From the NCBI GenBank assembly GCA_025526915.1, contig JAHLKH010000032.1, positions 62,001 to 126,000 of the forward strand: DNA of 64,000 nucleotides. Reading direction: 5' to 3'. Shown here in pieces: positions 35,271-47,198 of this stretch (position 1 is the stretch's first letter; every line of letters begins with the position of its first letter). The notes beneath the pieces were generated by a model. That model saw only the letters and a program-made list of their open reading frames with translations, did not search any database and was not told the DNA's origin. Made by a program: the position numbers and the translations under genes. Origin of the DNA: Entophlyctis helioformis. Lineage: Eukaryota > Chytridiomycota > Chytridiomycetes > Chytridiales > Chytriomycetaceae.

Positions 35271-36208
35271 GGCAGGCAGCTGGTGGTGGTTGGTGTGGTG
35301 TTGTGTTGGTGTGGTGGTGGTTGGTGTGGTGGTTGGTGTTGTGTTGCTGGGTTGCGTGTCGGCAAGCTGCCCGTGTCGCCCAATCCAAGCGGCGAGCGAT
35401 GCTCACAAAATTGGCAGACAGGGGGGCCGAGACCCACTGGGCTTTTGTCGAGTTGTGGGGAGGGTTCCGCGGACGGCCGTGGGAAGCGGGGCCGGGGCCG
35501 GCTGTGCGAGGGTCGGGGAGGTGTGCAGGCGGGTGTCGTCTGCGCCGGCTGTCTGGACTTGGGCGACTCTGCTGGCCGGCTGGCTGGCTGGCTGTCTGGT
35601 TGGGCTTGTGCGACGCTGCTGGCTGACCTGCTGGCTGGCCTGCTGGCTGGCTAAAGGTTGCTGCCGCTGGTTGAGGGCTTTGCTGGAAAGGAGGTGGGCG
35701 AGGCGGGCAAATGTCATCGCCCACGAAATCCGTCGGGCCCGGCACGTTCCCGACGACTCCCCGCGGATGACGGATGCCGGGCATCGGCTGCCGGTTGCCG
35801 GTTGCCGGCTGCCGGCGACGGCTGCCCTGCCGCCCCCTCTGGCTCTGGCTGTCCGGCTGTCCGACAGGGCTGGACTAGACTAGACTAGACAGGTCGGACT
35901 GGACTAGACTGGGCTGACCGGGCTGGGCTGGCCAGACTGGCCAAGCACCAAGCACACCAACGCACGCTGTCCATGAGCACATGTCGCCTGTCTCCTTGAT
36001 CGGCCCAGCTGCCGCGAAAACGGCACAAGCGCCATCTCCCGCTGGAGACATGGCACAGGCTCGCATTGTTCGCGCCAACAATAGCAAGCCGTGCTGTCCC
36101 CCCGATGCCAAGCTGTGCCAAGCTGTGCCAAGCTATGCCGACACACACGCTCCTGCATGACCTTGTCTGCCCTTCCCGCTGCCCACTTTCCCCACTTGAT
36201 CTGCAGCA
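35271..36208. other. Repeat-rich intergenic region, 938 bp
   Basis: No convincing gene is seen between the divergent Gln-rich protein and the 79-residue ORF. The stretch is made of simple and degenerate repeats: a GGTGTGGT-type run at about 35281-35345, GGCT runs at about 35570-35652, a GACTA run at about 35871-35890 and three copies of a CAAGCTGTGC-like unit at about 36105-36135. Long open frames here are low-complexity artefacts of those repeats. It presumably carries the promoters of both flanking genes. Confidence 0.6.
35570..35652. repeat. GGCT-type degenerate tandem repeat
   Basis: Two clusters of GGCTGGCTGGCT, interrupted by variants, lie inside the intergenic region. They are read only as simple-sequence DNA. 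Confidence 0.8.
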
Positions 36209-36448
36209 ATGGCATTCAACTCACCGCCGTCGAATCTGCAGACCCTCCAGCAACAGCAGACGCAGATGCAACAGCAGACGCAGCTTGCAAACGGCCAGCC
36301 CAAGCAGCATGAGCAAAAGGACCTCTTCCTCGAGGCGCTCGATCACACGCTTCTTGCCTCGCCCGACGTTGCTGCGCTCTCAATGTTGACCTCGATGGAT
36401 CACATTGTTGGCAGCCTTCGCAACACCCAGCCAAACTCGTCCAGCTGA
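36209..36448 (+). CDS. Small hypothetical protein, 79 aa
   Basis: A short frame begins MAFNSPPSNLQTLQQQQTQM and contains DLFLEALDHTLLASPDVAAL, which looks like a folded amphipathic helix. It ends with Ser residues before the stop at 36446-36448. An acceptor-like ATCTGCAG sits immediately before the ATG, so the leader may be spliced. The Gln-rich start is compositional; the second half is unlikely by chance alone. I do not recognise the family. It converges on the armadillo gene, whose stop is 98 bp away. Confidence 0.5.
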   Translation: MAFNSPPSNLQTLQQQQTQMQQQTQLANGQPKQHEQKDLFLEALDHTLLASPDVAALSMLTSMDHIVGSLRNTQPNSSS

Positions 36449-36546
36449 GCCTCTGGCTGGCGCACCTCGTAGTCGACCATGCCGCTCCTCGCACACCCTC
36501 TACCAACCACCCAATACATGATCCTTAGTTCATTGCCATCCTTGCT

Positions 36547-39318
36547 CTATCTCTTGGTGCTTGACAATGGCCGTGCTGCCGTTGACGGCCGCTTGCTTGA
36601 ACTGGGCCGACTCGAACCGCCCGTCGTGCCGGCCGATATGCTTGCCCTGCTCGCCTTGCGGCTGATGCCGGGTGCAATGCTTGCGGCTCTCGTCCTGCTT
36701 GCCCGCTTGCCGCTCGTGGCTTGCAGCGTGTTGATCGAGTCGTCATCGCCAGGATGATCACCAGCGCCAGCCAGCTGGATGCTCACTTTTCTCGCCTTCC
36801 CGGCTCCTCCAGTCTTGCCAGCAGTCGTCTTGCCAGCAGGCTGACCGCCTCCATCCCCGCCTCCCTGCTTCTTACGCTGCTTCTGCTGTTTCTGCTGCTT
36901 GAGCGCCGCCTTGCGTGCAGCCCGCTCGCGGTCCATTGCTTTCCACTCCTTATAGATCCGCATCCATGGATCGCCAGACCCGCGCAGCGCCTTGTCCATC
37001 TCCTGCAGCCGCTCGAAGCACCCCGCAGCAGCAGCCGCGTTCTCTCCGCGCTCCTCGGTCGGCACCAGCAACGCCGGCAGACACCCTGCATCCAGCAGCT
37101 CGATGCACAAGCTCGGCATGGCCGCGCTGCGATCCAGGCAGTACTGCACAAAGTCAATGGCGCAGCGTTGGACCGAGCCGTCGCCCGTACACAGACTTGC
37201 CACAATCTCGGGCAGGAACCCGTCCGAGTTGCAGATCTCGTGGAAACTGGGGCCGTGCTGGAGCGCCAGGTTGCGCACGACTTGCAGACACTCGCGCTGC
37301 ACGCCTGGGATGCCGTGGTACAGCAGCTCCAGGATGCGGTCGCCGCCCATGGACAAGATGGTCGAGCACGACGCCTCGTCGATGCAGAGATTGCGCACGC
37401 ACGAGAGTGCGAGTTGCTGGAGCCGTGTCTGGGACGAGAACATGACGAGCGAGAAGAGCGCGGAAAAGAGCGGTGCTTCGCCTTCGACGGCGAGCCATTG
37501 TGCCATTTGGTCGTTGGTCGACAGGTTGCAGATGAGGCTGAGCGTGTCTGCTTGCACATCGCGCCATGCGTCCTCGTCCTCGTCCGAGAGCACAAATCCT
37601 TGCGGTTTTGCAGACGCATCCTTGCCAAATCCAGACGGCACCGTGTTGGCTGCTGTTTCCGATCCTGCAGCAGTGCCTTGCCCTTGCCGCATGGTTTCGG
37701 GCAGCCGTGACAGGATCTCAATGTACCGTCCAAGCCGAGACGCAATCTCCATTCTGACCTTGGGCGGCTTATCCACCAGTGCCAGGTTGCGCAGAATCGA
37801 GATGGCGGCTCCGTTCATATCGCAGCCGTGTTCGGCACCGGTCAGTCTGAGCAGGTACCGCAGATGTTGAGATGCACGAACGCGAGCCTCTTCGCCAAAC
37901 CTCAGCGTCACATTATGCAGCCCCATGAGCGCCAGTCTCTGGATCCTAGAGTCAAGCGCACGCTGCTGGTCCGTTTGCAACTGCTTCTGTGGGTCCTTTT
38001 GCTGCGCTGACGATCGGTTGACTGTCCCTGTTGCGATCGGCATCAACAAGCTCACGAGATCAACCGCGATGGGCCAGTCGAGCTGCTCGGCTAGCTGATC
38101 GGTCTTGTCCGAGTCCCGGCTCCCAGTCTGACTTGGCGTCCTGTCGCCTGCGCTTGCAGTGTCTCGCGCATCAATGTCTGCTGCTACACATGTGGCGTTC
38201 ACCAGGAGCTCGAGAGCCTGAATGCGCTCAATTGGCCGCTGCCTGTTGGCCAGCAGCCAGTGAATGGCCTGCAGTACCTCGGCGTCCACCAGCTTGTGTC
38301 TCTACTCGGACGCGATCGGCACGATAGAGTTAGCATGGCTCGGCAGGCGGCTCGAACCAGGATGCACGCGTCCATTTACATTGACCAGCTTGGATGCGCT
38401 TGTCTTTGCAAGTAGGTTCTTGATACTGCTCGCCAGATTCACGTACAGGCTGGCCAGAAATGGCTCGGTCCCTGCCGTCTGCGCCGAGGGCGGCCCCATC
38501 GATCCCTTGTCTGCGGCCGGTCCTTGATCAGCAGGCTGAGAATGCGAATCGGCAAGACCGTCCACCCATTCGTCGCTGCATGTCTGCTTGAGCAGCTCAA
38601 CAAGCTGTGCAGGCAGCCGGCAGCTCTGCAGCTGAACACGCATCGCTGGCCGATCGCCGACACGCCGCAGACACTCCGTCAAGCGGACCACTGTCTCAAG
38701 CTCGGTGACCTTGGGATACCCCTCGAGCATTGCCATTGCGACAATCAGGCCCTTGCTTGTCTCGCCTCCGCCGGTCCCCTGACCTTGGCCGCTGCTGGCC
38801 TCCTCCCCGCAGAACCGCGCAGCAGCCTGCTGCCCGCCGTTGCCGTGTGCACGCAGTATCGATCGCAGGAACACCAGGCACGATCGGATGAGCTGCGAGC
38901 GTTGCGGCGACGGCCGCCCAGCACAGTTGGCTTCGAGAATCTCAATCGCCCGGTCGAATGCACCCGAGACCACGATGGCTGTCGCACGATCGCCGGCCTC
39001 TTGGTAGTCGCCGTGCACGACGGCGGCCAGCAGGTACATGGCGGCTTCGAGCACCTCCGACAGCAGTGTCATGCGGAAAATGGCCAGCAGCAGCAGGATG
39101 CTGTTCTTGGACAGGGCATAGTCGGGGCTGACATTGAGGTCGCCCGAGACGGCGAACGGGTTGGCGAGGAGCTGTGCTGATGCATGGCGCTGATCGGACT
39201 GGTCGCTGTGGTTGGACAGGCTCTTGAGGATGGCGTCGACCTGCGCGGATGTCAGATGGCGGCTGGATTGGCTCAGTGGCTGCAGCTGGGGGCCGGACGA
39301 CTGCTGCGGTGTTGCCAT
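36547..39318 (-). CDS. Armadillo-repeat protein (ARMC8-like?), two exons, 897 aa
   Basis: Exon 1 (39318-38380, start MATPQQSSGPQLQPLSQSSR) joins exon 2 (38301-36547) in phase 0. The 78-bp intron has a GTAAAT donor, a CTAAC branch site and a TAG acceptor. Repeated three-helix ARM units are visible, for example LSLICNLSTNDQMAQWLAVE, QLALSCVRNLCIDEASCSTI, ECLQVVRNLALQHGPSFHEI and CAIDFVQYCLDRSAAMPSLC. The Lys/Gln-rich tail (KQQKQQKQRKKQGGGDGG) is probably disordered. ARM proteins are scaffolds; the spread over the whole length recalls ARMC8/Vid28, a subunit of the GID/CTLH ubiquitin ligase. That assignment is tentative. The alternative upstream in-frame ATGs would overlap the neighbouring divergent gene, so the chosen start is preferred. 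Confidence 0.8.
38302..38379 (-). other. 78-bp intron carrying an in-frame stop
   Basis: The intron length is a multiple of three and its acceptor TAG is itself an in-frame stop. Read without splicing, the ARM gene would end after PIASE. A GTAAAT donor, a CTAAC branch sequence about 30 nt before the 3' end and the TAG acceptor support splicing. Confidence 0.7.
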
Positions 39319-39533
39319 GGCATGTCGTGTGACACTAGTCGGCAGCAAACATGCGATTGACCGCCTGCCCGCCTCCGTCTGCTTTGTTTGGCTGTCGGAT
39401 GTTTGTTGACAAGCGTCCCACTGGCTGTCAACGCGTCGGTGGCGCGGCGTGTCTGCCTTGCATGCTGCCAAGCGCACTGAAAAATGCCAAGTCAGGAAAA
39501 AGCTTGCCTCGCTTCCTTGGATATATAGTGCCA

Positions 39534-40394
39534 ATGACCGTCCCTCATCATCCTCCATTCTTGCAGGCATCTTGGTCGTCCTCGTCCCCATCCTCGTCTT
39601 CAGTGCAGCCGGACCCGCCAGCCTCGTTTGCATTCGATCCATCGTCACTGGATATTGTCAACCAGCTGCTGAGTCTCCAGAGTGCGCCATCTGCGACGTG
39701 CACAGTCTTTGGCAACACCGGGTCGAGCACGCACGCCTCGCATCTTTCGTCTGCCGCCCAGCTTGGGTCCAGCAACCGCCCTATAATTAGCAACACGTCC
39801 AACATGACAGGTCCCAATCTCGCCTGGCTTCCTGCGTCTCAGCAGCTCGAGCAGCACGGCTCGCAGTACGACCAGTCCCTACCACCAGGACCCGACACAT
39901 ATCTAGGGTTTCCGCTCGCCTCCGGCATGCTCGGCATCCAACCTACCAATGGCACTTTGCACCACCAACAGTCGCGGCTTGAGCATTCATCAACATCGAC
40001 ATCATCCATCCCATCATCAGCAGCATCAACACCATTCAGCGTCCATGGCCTTTTGCCGGACTTCAATCTGCTCGAACACGCACCACAGGCCGCCAGTCTG
40101 CCAACACTCGGCGGATCGTCGACACCAACCGTCGGCTATCCATCAACAGCCTCATCGTCTTCCTCTTCGGCATCGACCTTCCCCAGTGGCGCTCGGCCCG
40201 ACTCGTCTTCTGCTCCGCCAAATGCAGCAGCAGGCGGTGGTGGCGATAGCAACCAGCCTGGCCACGACGAGGGAACAGACATGTCGGATGGTGTGCTGGT
40301 CGCGATCGACGATCTGCTCAGAGCGCATCCAAACGCAGCTGGACGTACGCTATCGCATCACATGAACCAGGTCGTTCGTCTGCTCCGACTCTAG
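39534..40394 (+). CDS. Hypothetical low-complexity protein, 286 aa
   Basis: A single frame starts MTVPHHPPFLQASWSSSSPS and ends MNQVVRLLRL. Its Ser/Pro/Ala/Gln-rich body is broken by LDIVNQLLSLQSAP and by the C-terminal MSDGVLVAIDDLLRAHPNAA, the only part that looks folded. A TATATAG sequence lies about 12 bp before the ATG, too close for a TATA box unless the true start is downstream. Longer in-frame starts exist upstream at 39351. The family is not recognised. It is divergent from the ARM gene (215-bp gap) and convergent with the next minus-strand gene (100-bp gap). Confidence 0.55.
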   Translation: MTVPHHPPFLQASWSSSSPSSSSVQPDPPASFAFDPSSLDIVNQLLSLQSAPSATCTVFGNTGSSTHASHLSSAAQLGSSNRPIISNTSNMTGPNLAWLPASQQLEQHGSQYDQSLPPGPDTYLGFPLASGMLGIQPTNGTLHHQQSRLEHSSTSTSSIPSSAASTPFSVHGLLPDFNLLEHAPQAASLPTLGGSSTPTVGYPSTASSSSSSASTFPSGARPDSSSAPPNAAAGGGGDSNQPGHDEGTDMSDGVLVAIDDLLRAHPNAAGRTLSHHMNQVVRLLRL

Positions 40395-40494
40395 CATCTC
40401 TGCCACACGCGGTCAGATACGGATACACACGCACATCATGCACTGTCCTCGCTTAAATGAATGTTATTGACTGGCTGGTAGCTGATGACACGCA

Positions 40495-43400
40495 TCATCT
40501 CGACGACGGGTCGTGTGGGAGAAGACGCCGGCCGAGCAATGGATCGATCCGTGGCGTTGACCGGCCCTTGCCCATCGATCCGCCCAGTGCGTCGTCTGCG
40601 TTGCCGTCGTCAATGGTGACGAGTGCGACCTGGCCGGCCAGGCCCTCGTCGCGCACCGTCTTGGTCAGCGTGTCGCCCCACAGCGGCACGCGCCGCACGC
40701 TCAGTCTCGAGCTCGACGTCGTGCCGGGCCTGTTCTCCCCATCAGCAGCCGTCAGCAGCTTTGACTGTGGCTGTGGCTGTGGTTGTGGTTGTGGCTGTTG
40801 TGCTGCGGCGAGATCGGCTACCAAGTCGTGGACGACGAGCGCAAACCGTGATGTGTGGTCATGCAGGCGGTCTTGGACAATGGCCAGCACGGGGCCGAGT
40901 GTCTGTGAGTCGGGGCCCTTGATCGTCTTCTTGCGGCCATCGGGGAAGCGCAGGACAAACGAGACGTGTTTGCTGGCGTGCCGAGTCCACACCACGGCGT
41001 GTCAGTCGTCGGGTTGAATGGACAGCGGTCTAAGATGCGAGCGTTGCTTACCTTGGCTGGATGTCGGGAATCGGCGTGCGATCCGAGGCCGAGAGGGATT
41101 GGCCCGATAACGACAAGACTGGCGCGGGGTCTGATGCTGCCGTTGATGGTGTTGGCGTCGCAGCTGCGCGCGATGGTGCCAGCGATGCCAGAACGGGAGA
41201 CACTGCCGCAAGACCGCCATAGACGGACGAGACGTTGGCGTTGCTGCTACCATCGCTGATATGCGGCCGGGTTGGCTGCGACGCGGGCTGCGAGGCAGAA
41301 TGAGCGGGCGTCGATAGCGTAGAGAGACTGCTCTGCAAGCCTGATGCGGATGTGGCCGACTGTGACGCGAGTGGCGGCAGTCGATGCGGCCGGGCAGGCG
41401 TGGCAGGCTTGAGCGCGAGCGAGGGCGGGTGCGGGATGTGATGCATAGCCTGCTGGCTGCTGCCGTGCTTGAGCGCATGGTAGTGGTACTTGCCGCCCGC
41501 CGCGACGGCACCAGCTCCAGAGCCCGTGTTCGCTGGTGTTGCCGGCGGGTGTGGCGGCAGCATCGTATGATGCGATGAGGCCATGAACGCCGCAATGTTG
41601 AACAATCGCGTCAAAGCCGTGACTGCTTCATTCAGCCAACTTCATCGACATTGCTGGCGTCGTCCGAAAGGGCAGCGGCAAGCTTGCCACCTGGCTGTGC
41701 CATGGACCCAGCACGGCTGCGCAGCGACTGCATGAACGCCTTGTCATGCTCGGCATCGTCAACAACCACATGCTCGCTCTTGAGCGACTTGTCAATCTCG
41801 TCCCACATGAGGCGGAGCGGGTCAATCGACTCGCGTTTCGCCGACTGGAACCGGCTCGCCACGGCGCCGTGCTGGTGCTGCGGTGCAAACAGCGCGCGGC
41901 CGCGGACACTTCCGTCGGCAAACTTGTGGTTGACGACAGGCGGAGGCGCGACGAACAGATCCAGGCTTTTCGACGTGCTGTTGATGTTGTCCGTGTCGTT
42001 GTCGAGCTGCGGGTGGCGGAGTGGGTACCAGTTGTCGCGCCGGGAAGCATGCAGGTAGGGACGACGTGGAGCAGTGGTTTTGGTAGCATCGAGCTGCTCG
42101 AGGCCAAAGTACACGGCGCTCTTGAAGGCGGTTGTGGTTGACGGCCGAGGCCCGATCGTGGCGAGCTGAGCGTCCTTGTTGCTGGCTGCGTCCGATGGAT
42201 CCGCTGGATTGGCTTCCTGCGGGTGTCCCGACTGGCAGGCGTGGCATCCATCGTTGACGGTCTGCCTGATACTGCCGACATACGCGGCTGCTTCTTTGCG
42301 ACTGCTGTTACCACTTTGCCTGTGGATGTGACGGTGACGATGCGTGGCTTGGCCTGTGTTGCTGCTGCTGCCGCCGCATTCGGCTGAACACCTGGTTTGC
42401 CTGCCTTGGTCGCCTTTGATAGCAACGACACTGCCGCGTGTGCATCGGATGGCGTGGTTGTGGAAGCCGTCGCAGGCTCTTGTAGGTCAGGTACCGCTGC
42501 AGCCGCCTGCGGATCTGCCATTTCAGCCATTTGCTGGCCAGCAGGTGGCTCAGCATCGTTGGATGGCGACAGCGGCTGGTCCACATCGTCGCCCTCGTCA
42601 CCCAGCTCCTTCCTTTCGAGCTCCCTTGCCGTCTTCATGGCCGGCAGTGCACGCCGAACAGCCTCGTCAACCGTCGACCCGATCCGCAGATACGCCTTTG
42701 CCGTATTGCCATGGTTATGACAGGTGTTGAGCACAGGGAACATGAATGTAAACTCGCGGTCCTGTTCCGAGTCGAAGCGGTGCGTCTGCAGCGCAAAGCA
42801 GTCGCGGACTGCATCGGCCAGCTGCGGAGCGCCGTGGTGGCGGGCGGCCGACGCAAACGACAGCTCACGCCCGATGGACTCTTTGGTTGCCGTGACACGC
42901 ACCCACGCATCCGCCGGCGCAGCAGAGTTGCGCAGCTTGCACACGCACGCGCCGCCGGCATGCACCTTGCACCAGAACCGGTGCTGCATGTGGTATGGCA
43001 CGACGGGCGGTGGACGTGCACTGAGGCTGCGACGGAGGCGTGTCGCGCTTTGAGGCATGATGCCGAACCGCTCCACCTCCTCGCGCATGCGCGACTTGAC
43101 GCCGCGTGCCGTTTGAGCCTCGTGGCCGGTCACAAACAGCGTCTTGGCGCCAAAGTTGACCATGGGCAGCATGATGGCGTTCCTGGTGGTGTCGAGCTCG
43201 TGTGTTTGCGACATGGGGTACAACGGCTGCGGTGGGCTTGGACGCTCGGGCGGGTACAGCGATCCCACAGGTGCCAGGCTTGGAGCGTTGGTTGGAATCG
43301 ACACTGGCGCATATTTGGGCTGTGCTTGCGGTGTCTTGGCAGCAGCTGGCAGTGGTTTGGCTGGGAGTTCCGGGCCATGCACTTGCACACTCTCTTTCGG

Positions 43401-43519
43401 ATCAGTTGTGCTGGACTCTGCGGCAGGCTCGCCAGCTTCTCGTGTTGCCTCTGAGGCTGGGTTGCGTCTGTGCCAACGATTGTTTCTGCTGGTGCTGCCT
43501 CTGCGATGGACGGAGACAT
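40495..43519 (-). CDS. Unidentified ~1,000-aa protein with a ubiquitin-like C-terminal domain (several frame breaks)
   Basis: The likely start is ATG 43519 (MSPSIAEAAPAETIVGTDAT). The main frame carries PMVNFGAKTLFVTGHEAQTA, RFWCKVHAGGACVCKLR, DCFALQTHRFDSEQDREFTF and NTCHNHGNTAKAYLRIGSTV, a globular domain I cannot name. Near 43455 and 42250 the frame changes. At 41632 a stop ends DDASNVDEVG, but the next frame continues as WLNEAVTALTRLFNIAAF into the following segment, so one gene with a missing base near 41638 is likely. The last intron (41051-40973) joins DIQP to SKHVSFVLRFPDGRKKTIKG. This and RLSVRRVPLWGDTLTKTV suggest a ubiquitin-like or RBD-like beta-grasp fold. If the stop is real, a second gene starts at 41584. 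Confidence 0.55.
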
Positions 43520-43760
43520 GCTCTGCTGCTACGGATGGATTGTTGGTGTGGAAAGGCAAGCGTCTGCGCACATTAACCGGCCATTGATCGCTGCACTCGT
43601 GGATAATAGCATCCACTGCTCACAATGGTGCCGTCTCCACGCAGAAAGTGTCGAGCGCGTTTCGAGGACGCGCATGACGTCAAATCCGGGCAGATCGGCT
43701 TGCCAAGCCAGCACAACTCAACGCAACGCCAGGCAACACAAAGCAATAGCGAGTCCAGCC

Positions 43761-46700
43761 ATGAGCAACACAACCATTGCAGATGCTATGGCAGCTGGTG
43801 CTTTTGCAAAAGCCGCAAAGGCATCAAAGCACAAGCAGCCCCATGCGTCGCTGCCGCCACATCCGCACTCGCCGCCACCGCTGCCAACCCTCGCGTCGTC
43901 ACAAGCAGCGGCAGCAGCAGCCGCATCGTCATCTTTCAATCCGCTTCGGCCGTACCACTCAGAGAGCTCTCTTCTTCCCGGCCCTTCAGCATCCGAGCAG
44001 CGCCCCACGTCAAGTTTGCCGACGACACCAAACCCGCGGCAGCACCAGCATCGCCGGCCCACGCACGCCTCGCAGCTCTACGGCTCAAATCCGAGCCGGT
44101 GCTGTCGACGCGCAAGGCGCACCCGCTGCTCGACACGGACGACGACCACACGCAGCAGACGTACAACGAACTCATTCTGTCGGCGGAGACGCTCGAAAAC
44201 ATTGTCAATGAGGGCACTTTTGTCGGGCCGATTCGGTCGCGGTCGTCGATTTCCAAGATGGGCCATGCTCGTGGCCAGAGCGGTGGCGAGCACGAGGTCC
44301 AGCATGCCGGCCGCGAGATGAGCGACCGTGTTCTCAAGCTTGTGTACGGCACCATGAAATGTGAGTGGGATCTGGATGCCGTGTGCCTGACTGCATCGCG
44401 ACTTGCTGACGCCCCACACTGGGTTGCCATGCACACACCGATCGTGGGTCGGCTTGTGCAGTCTTGCCGTACATTGACCATATCCTCGTCAAGACGCAGT
44501 TTCTAGTCTTTAACAATCAGGTAACGGGCATGCCCGCCTCCACGCTCCGCACAGACTGCAGGCTAACATGCGAGCCAAACACGTCCACGCGCGGCGTGTG
44601 TCGTGCATAGTTTCTGAACCATCTCGGGCTTGTCAAGGTCATGCTGTTTGATCTCATGAAGCATCATTTCGACTATAGAGCGTATCCGGGCATCGCTTAC
44701 GACATGCCGACCGCCTTTCAGACGAAGACACCGACTACCAGATCAACGGTCTGGACCTTGTTCGCGAGCTCGACGAATCTCTCCGCAGTTTCCAGATCAA
44801 GCTCGGTGCAGCCTACGCACGCCTGCGCATCGAGAAACGCGCGGCAGGGAGCACGATGCGCGAACAGATGGAAAACATCCTGCCGCTCGACGTGCGCGAG
44901 AAGGAGTTGATGGCCGGTGGGTTTGCGTGCCCAGCGACTGTGCGCGGCCGAGAGAAACTGATAGTGTGCCCGTGTGCCGTGTGCCAGTCGAGATGCCCAA
45001 GACGCTCAAGATCAATCTGCTCAAAACCAACAAAGAGCAGTGGCACGGTTGCTGGAGGAGCAGGGGTACAAGGTCATGTTGCAGCCGCTGTCCGAGATCC
45101 CCAAAGACACTCTGCAGTAAGCGATGCCGTATGCACTGGTGCTGCTGTGGCTGGCACGTTAATGGCTTTTTGGTGCAACAGTCGGTACGGCAACGACATC
45201 ATCTCGCTGGATGAAGACTTTGACGATCTGCTTGTGATCCCGTCAAAGTTTTTCGCCGAACTCAAGGCTGGAAAGCTTGTTACGGAAGGGTATTGGTGTT
45301 CCAGGTGGGATACCGACAATTGTGATTGCGATCACGTAGCCGGCCGCTGATATGGCTGTCGCTGGGGAACATTCAGGACAAGGCCAGCGTGTATGGACCA
45401 AGCATCTCGGAACAGTTTTGGCAGAGGGCATGCAGATCATTGATGCCAGAGCAGGATGCGGTGAGCGATACCGATATCGGCAGTATGCACAACGTTGCTG
45501 CTGACAGGGAGATGGTCTTTGGACAGGCACAAAAACTGCCAACCTTGCCGCGCTGGTGGGCAAGTCAGGCCATGTGTATGCATTCGAGAACCGGGCGGGC
45601 CGGCTGGAGACGCTGCGGGCCAACATGAAGCTGTTTGAATGCAGCAGTAAGCCAGGCAACCCCCGTTCGTGGAGTGGAGTAGAGAGATCTGTGCTGACAA
45701 ACGCTTGCGGCTGATGGGTTGGCTGGTGGCCAGACGTGACGATTGTCGAGGACGACTTTGCGCAGATTGACACGCACGACGCAAGGTTTGCCGACGTGAC
45801 AGCCATTGTGCTCGAGCCATCCAATTCAGGCACGGCGATCGTGGACAAGCTCGGCTTTATGCTCCAAGAAGAAGGCGAGTTGGCCATTGGGGGGATGCAG
45901 CGAGCAAGCACAGCCATACTGACCTGCGCTGTCCGCACGGCAGAGTTTCCAAGCGACCAGCCGTCGCTCAAGGATCTGTATGCGCTCAAACGCCAGCAAA
46001 TCACAATCCTCAAGCACGCGTTCAAATGTAGGACACTCGCGGTGTAGCTCTGCATGACCCGCAGAGCCTAACTCTTGTTTGCTGGTGCACATGCCGTGGA
46101 TGCAGTCCCCAATGTCAAATGCATCATGTATATTACGCGGTCCACGCATCCCGAAGAAAACGAGCAGGTGGTGCAAGAGACGCTTGATCGGTACGGCGTC
46201 GAATGGGAGCTCTCGTGCGTTCTTCCCAACATTATCGTGGACCACTTCCACGACTACGAAATGGGTGAGCGTTGCATAGCCAACCCCATGCCAGTTCAAT
46301 GCAAGATCCCAAAACCGGAGAGGCACAGACTAAACCCATCTGTCCGACAGACGAGTGTCTGACAGTGCGTCCGTCGGAGCAGGCCGGCAACGGCATCTTC
46401 ATTGCCAGCTTCCAAAAGAAGCACCATGAAGCGCCGACAAGCGACTCGGACGATGAGTTGGCACGAGCCGCCGCGTCTCGGACCTCAACATCCACGAGCT
46501 GCACGAGCAAGACGCCGACCATGGCGACAAGGGCAAGAAGAAGCGAAGCAGCAAAACCAGACAGCGAAACAGCAAGGTGCGGATCACGGCCAACATCAAG
46601 CTGCCCAAGGCGATCTCCGAGTCGGTGCAGCGACTGTCGGTGCCGCGAACCATGCAGATCGAGCTCAAGAAGAAGCAGCAGTTGGAGCTGCTGCAAAGGG

Positions 46701-47120
46701 AGCGCAAGATGATGCTGGATCGTGCGAATGCAGTGCCGGTGCGGATGCTGGTGGCGGAGGGTCTGGCGAGAGTGAAGAGGACGGGCCGAACGACGGGGAG
46801 GCGCTGGAGGACGGGACGCGACTCGACGGCATGGCTCAAGAGTGGCGGTGGCGGCGGCAGCATGGAGAGTCTGGAGGGCCGATCGACTGTGGGCAGCCGC
46901 GCGCGCCGGACCGAGTATGCCGACATTTCCGTGTTTGGCGTGTCTCTGGCCAAGTTCTATGGCCCACAGCTGGACGCCATCAAGCGGCTGCAGGCAGAGA
47001 ATGATCTTCGATGGAGCTATCCGGTAAGTGACAGAGTGCAACCGCAAGCCCCATGAAAGGATTGCTGACATGCGATGTGATCGGCCGATAAAGGTACCCA
47101 ACCCGCGTCCATGGAAGTGA
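43761..47120 (+). CDS. NSUN7: NSUN7-like RNA methyltransferase-family protein, ~12 exons, frame breaks and no catalytic cysteines
   Basis: Exons are about 43761-44360, 44462-44520, 44611-44916, 44988-45116, 45182-45289, 45340-45460, 45527-45646, 45734-46027, 46106-46264, 46351-47023 and 47094-47120. NSUN7-like landmarks are TYNELILSAETLENIV, YIDHILVKTQFLVFNNQ, LVKVMLFDLMKHHFDY and ELDESLRSFQIKLGAAYARL. The SAM-binding strand is IIDARAGCGTKTANLAALVG and the VYAFENRAGRLETLRANMKL helix follows. Motif IV reads VLEPSNSGT and motif VI reads YITRSTHPEENE. The two Cys residues that m5C methyltransferases use are missing from both motifs. One base seems to be lost near 44003, 44716, 45040, 45415 and 46468. 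In animals NSUN7 is linked to sperm motility. It is either an inactive paralogue with consensus errors or a decaying gene. Confidence 0.72.
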
Positions 47121-47198
47121 GAGTGAGCGAGACTGCTCACAAGGGAAAGGTGTATGGGGTACAGGTCTAGACAGATTGGGCAATTGGAATGTTATTGA

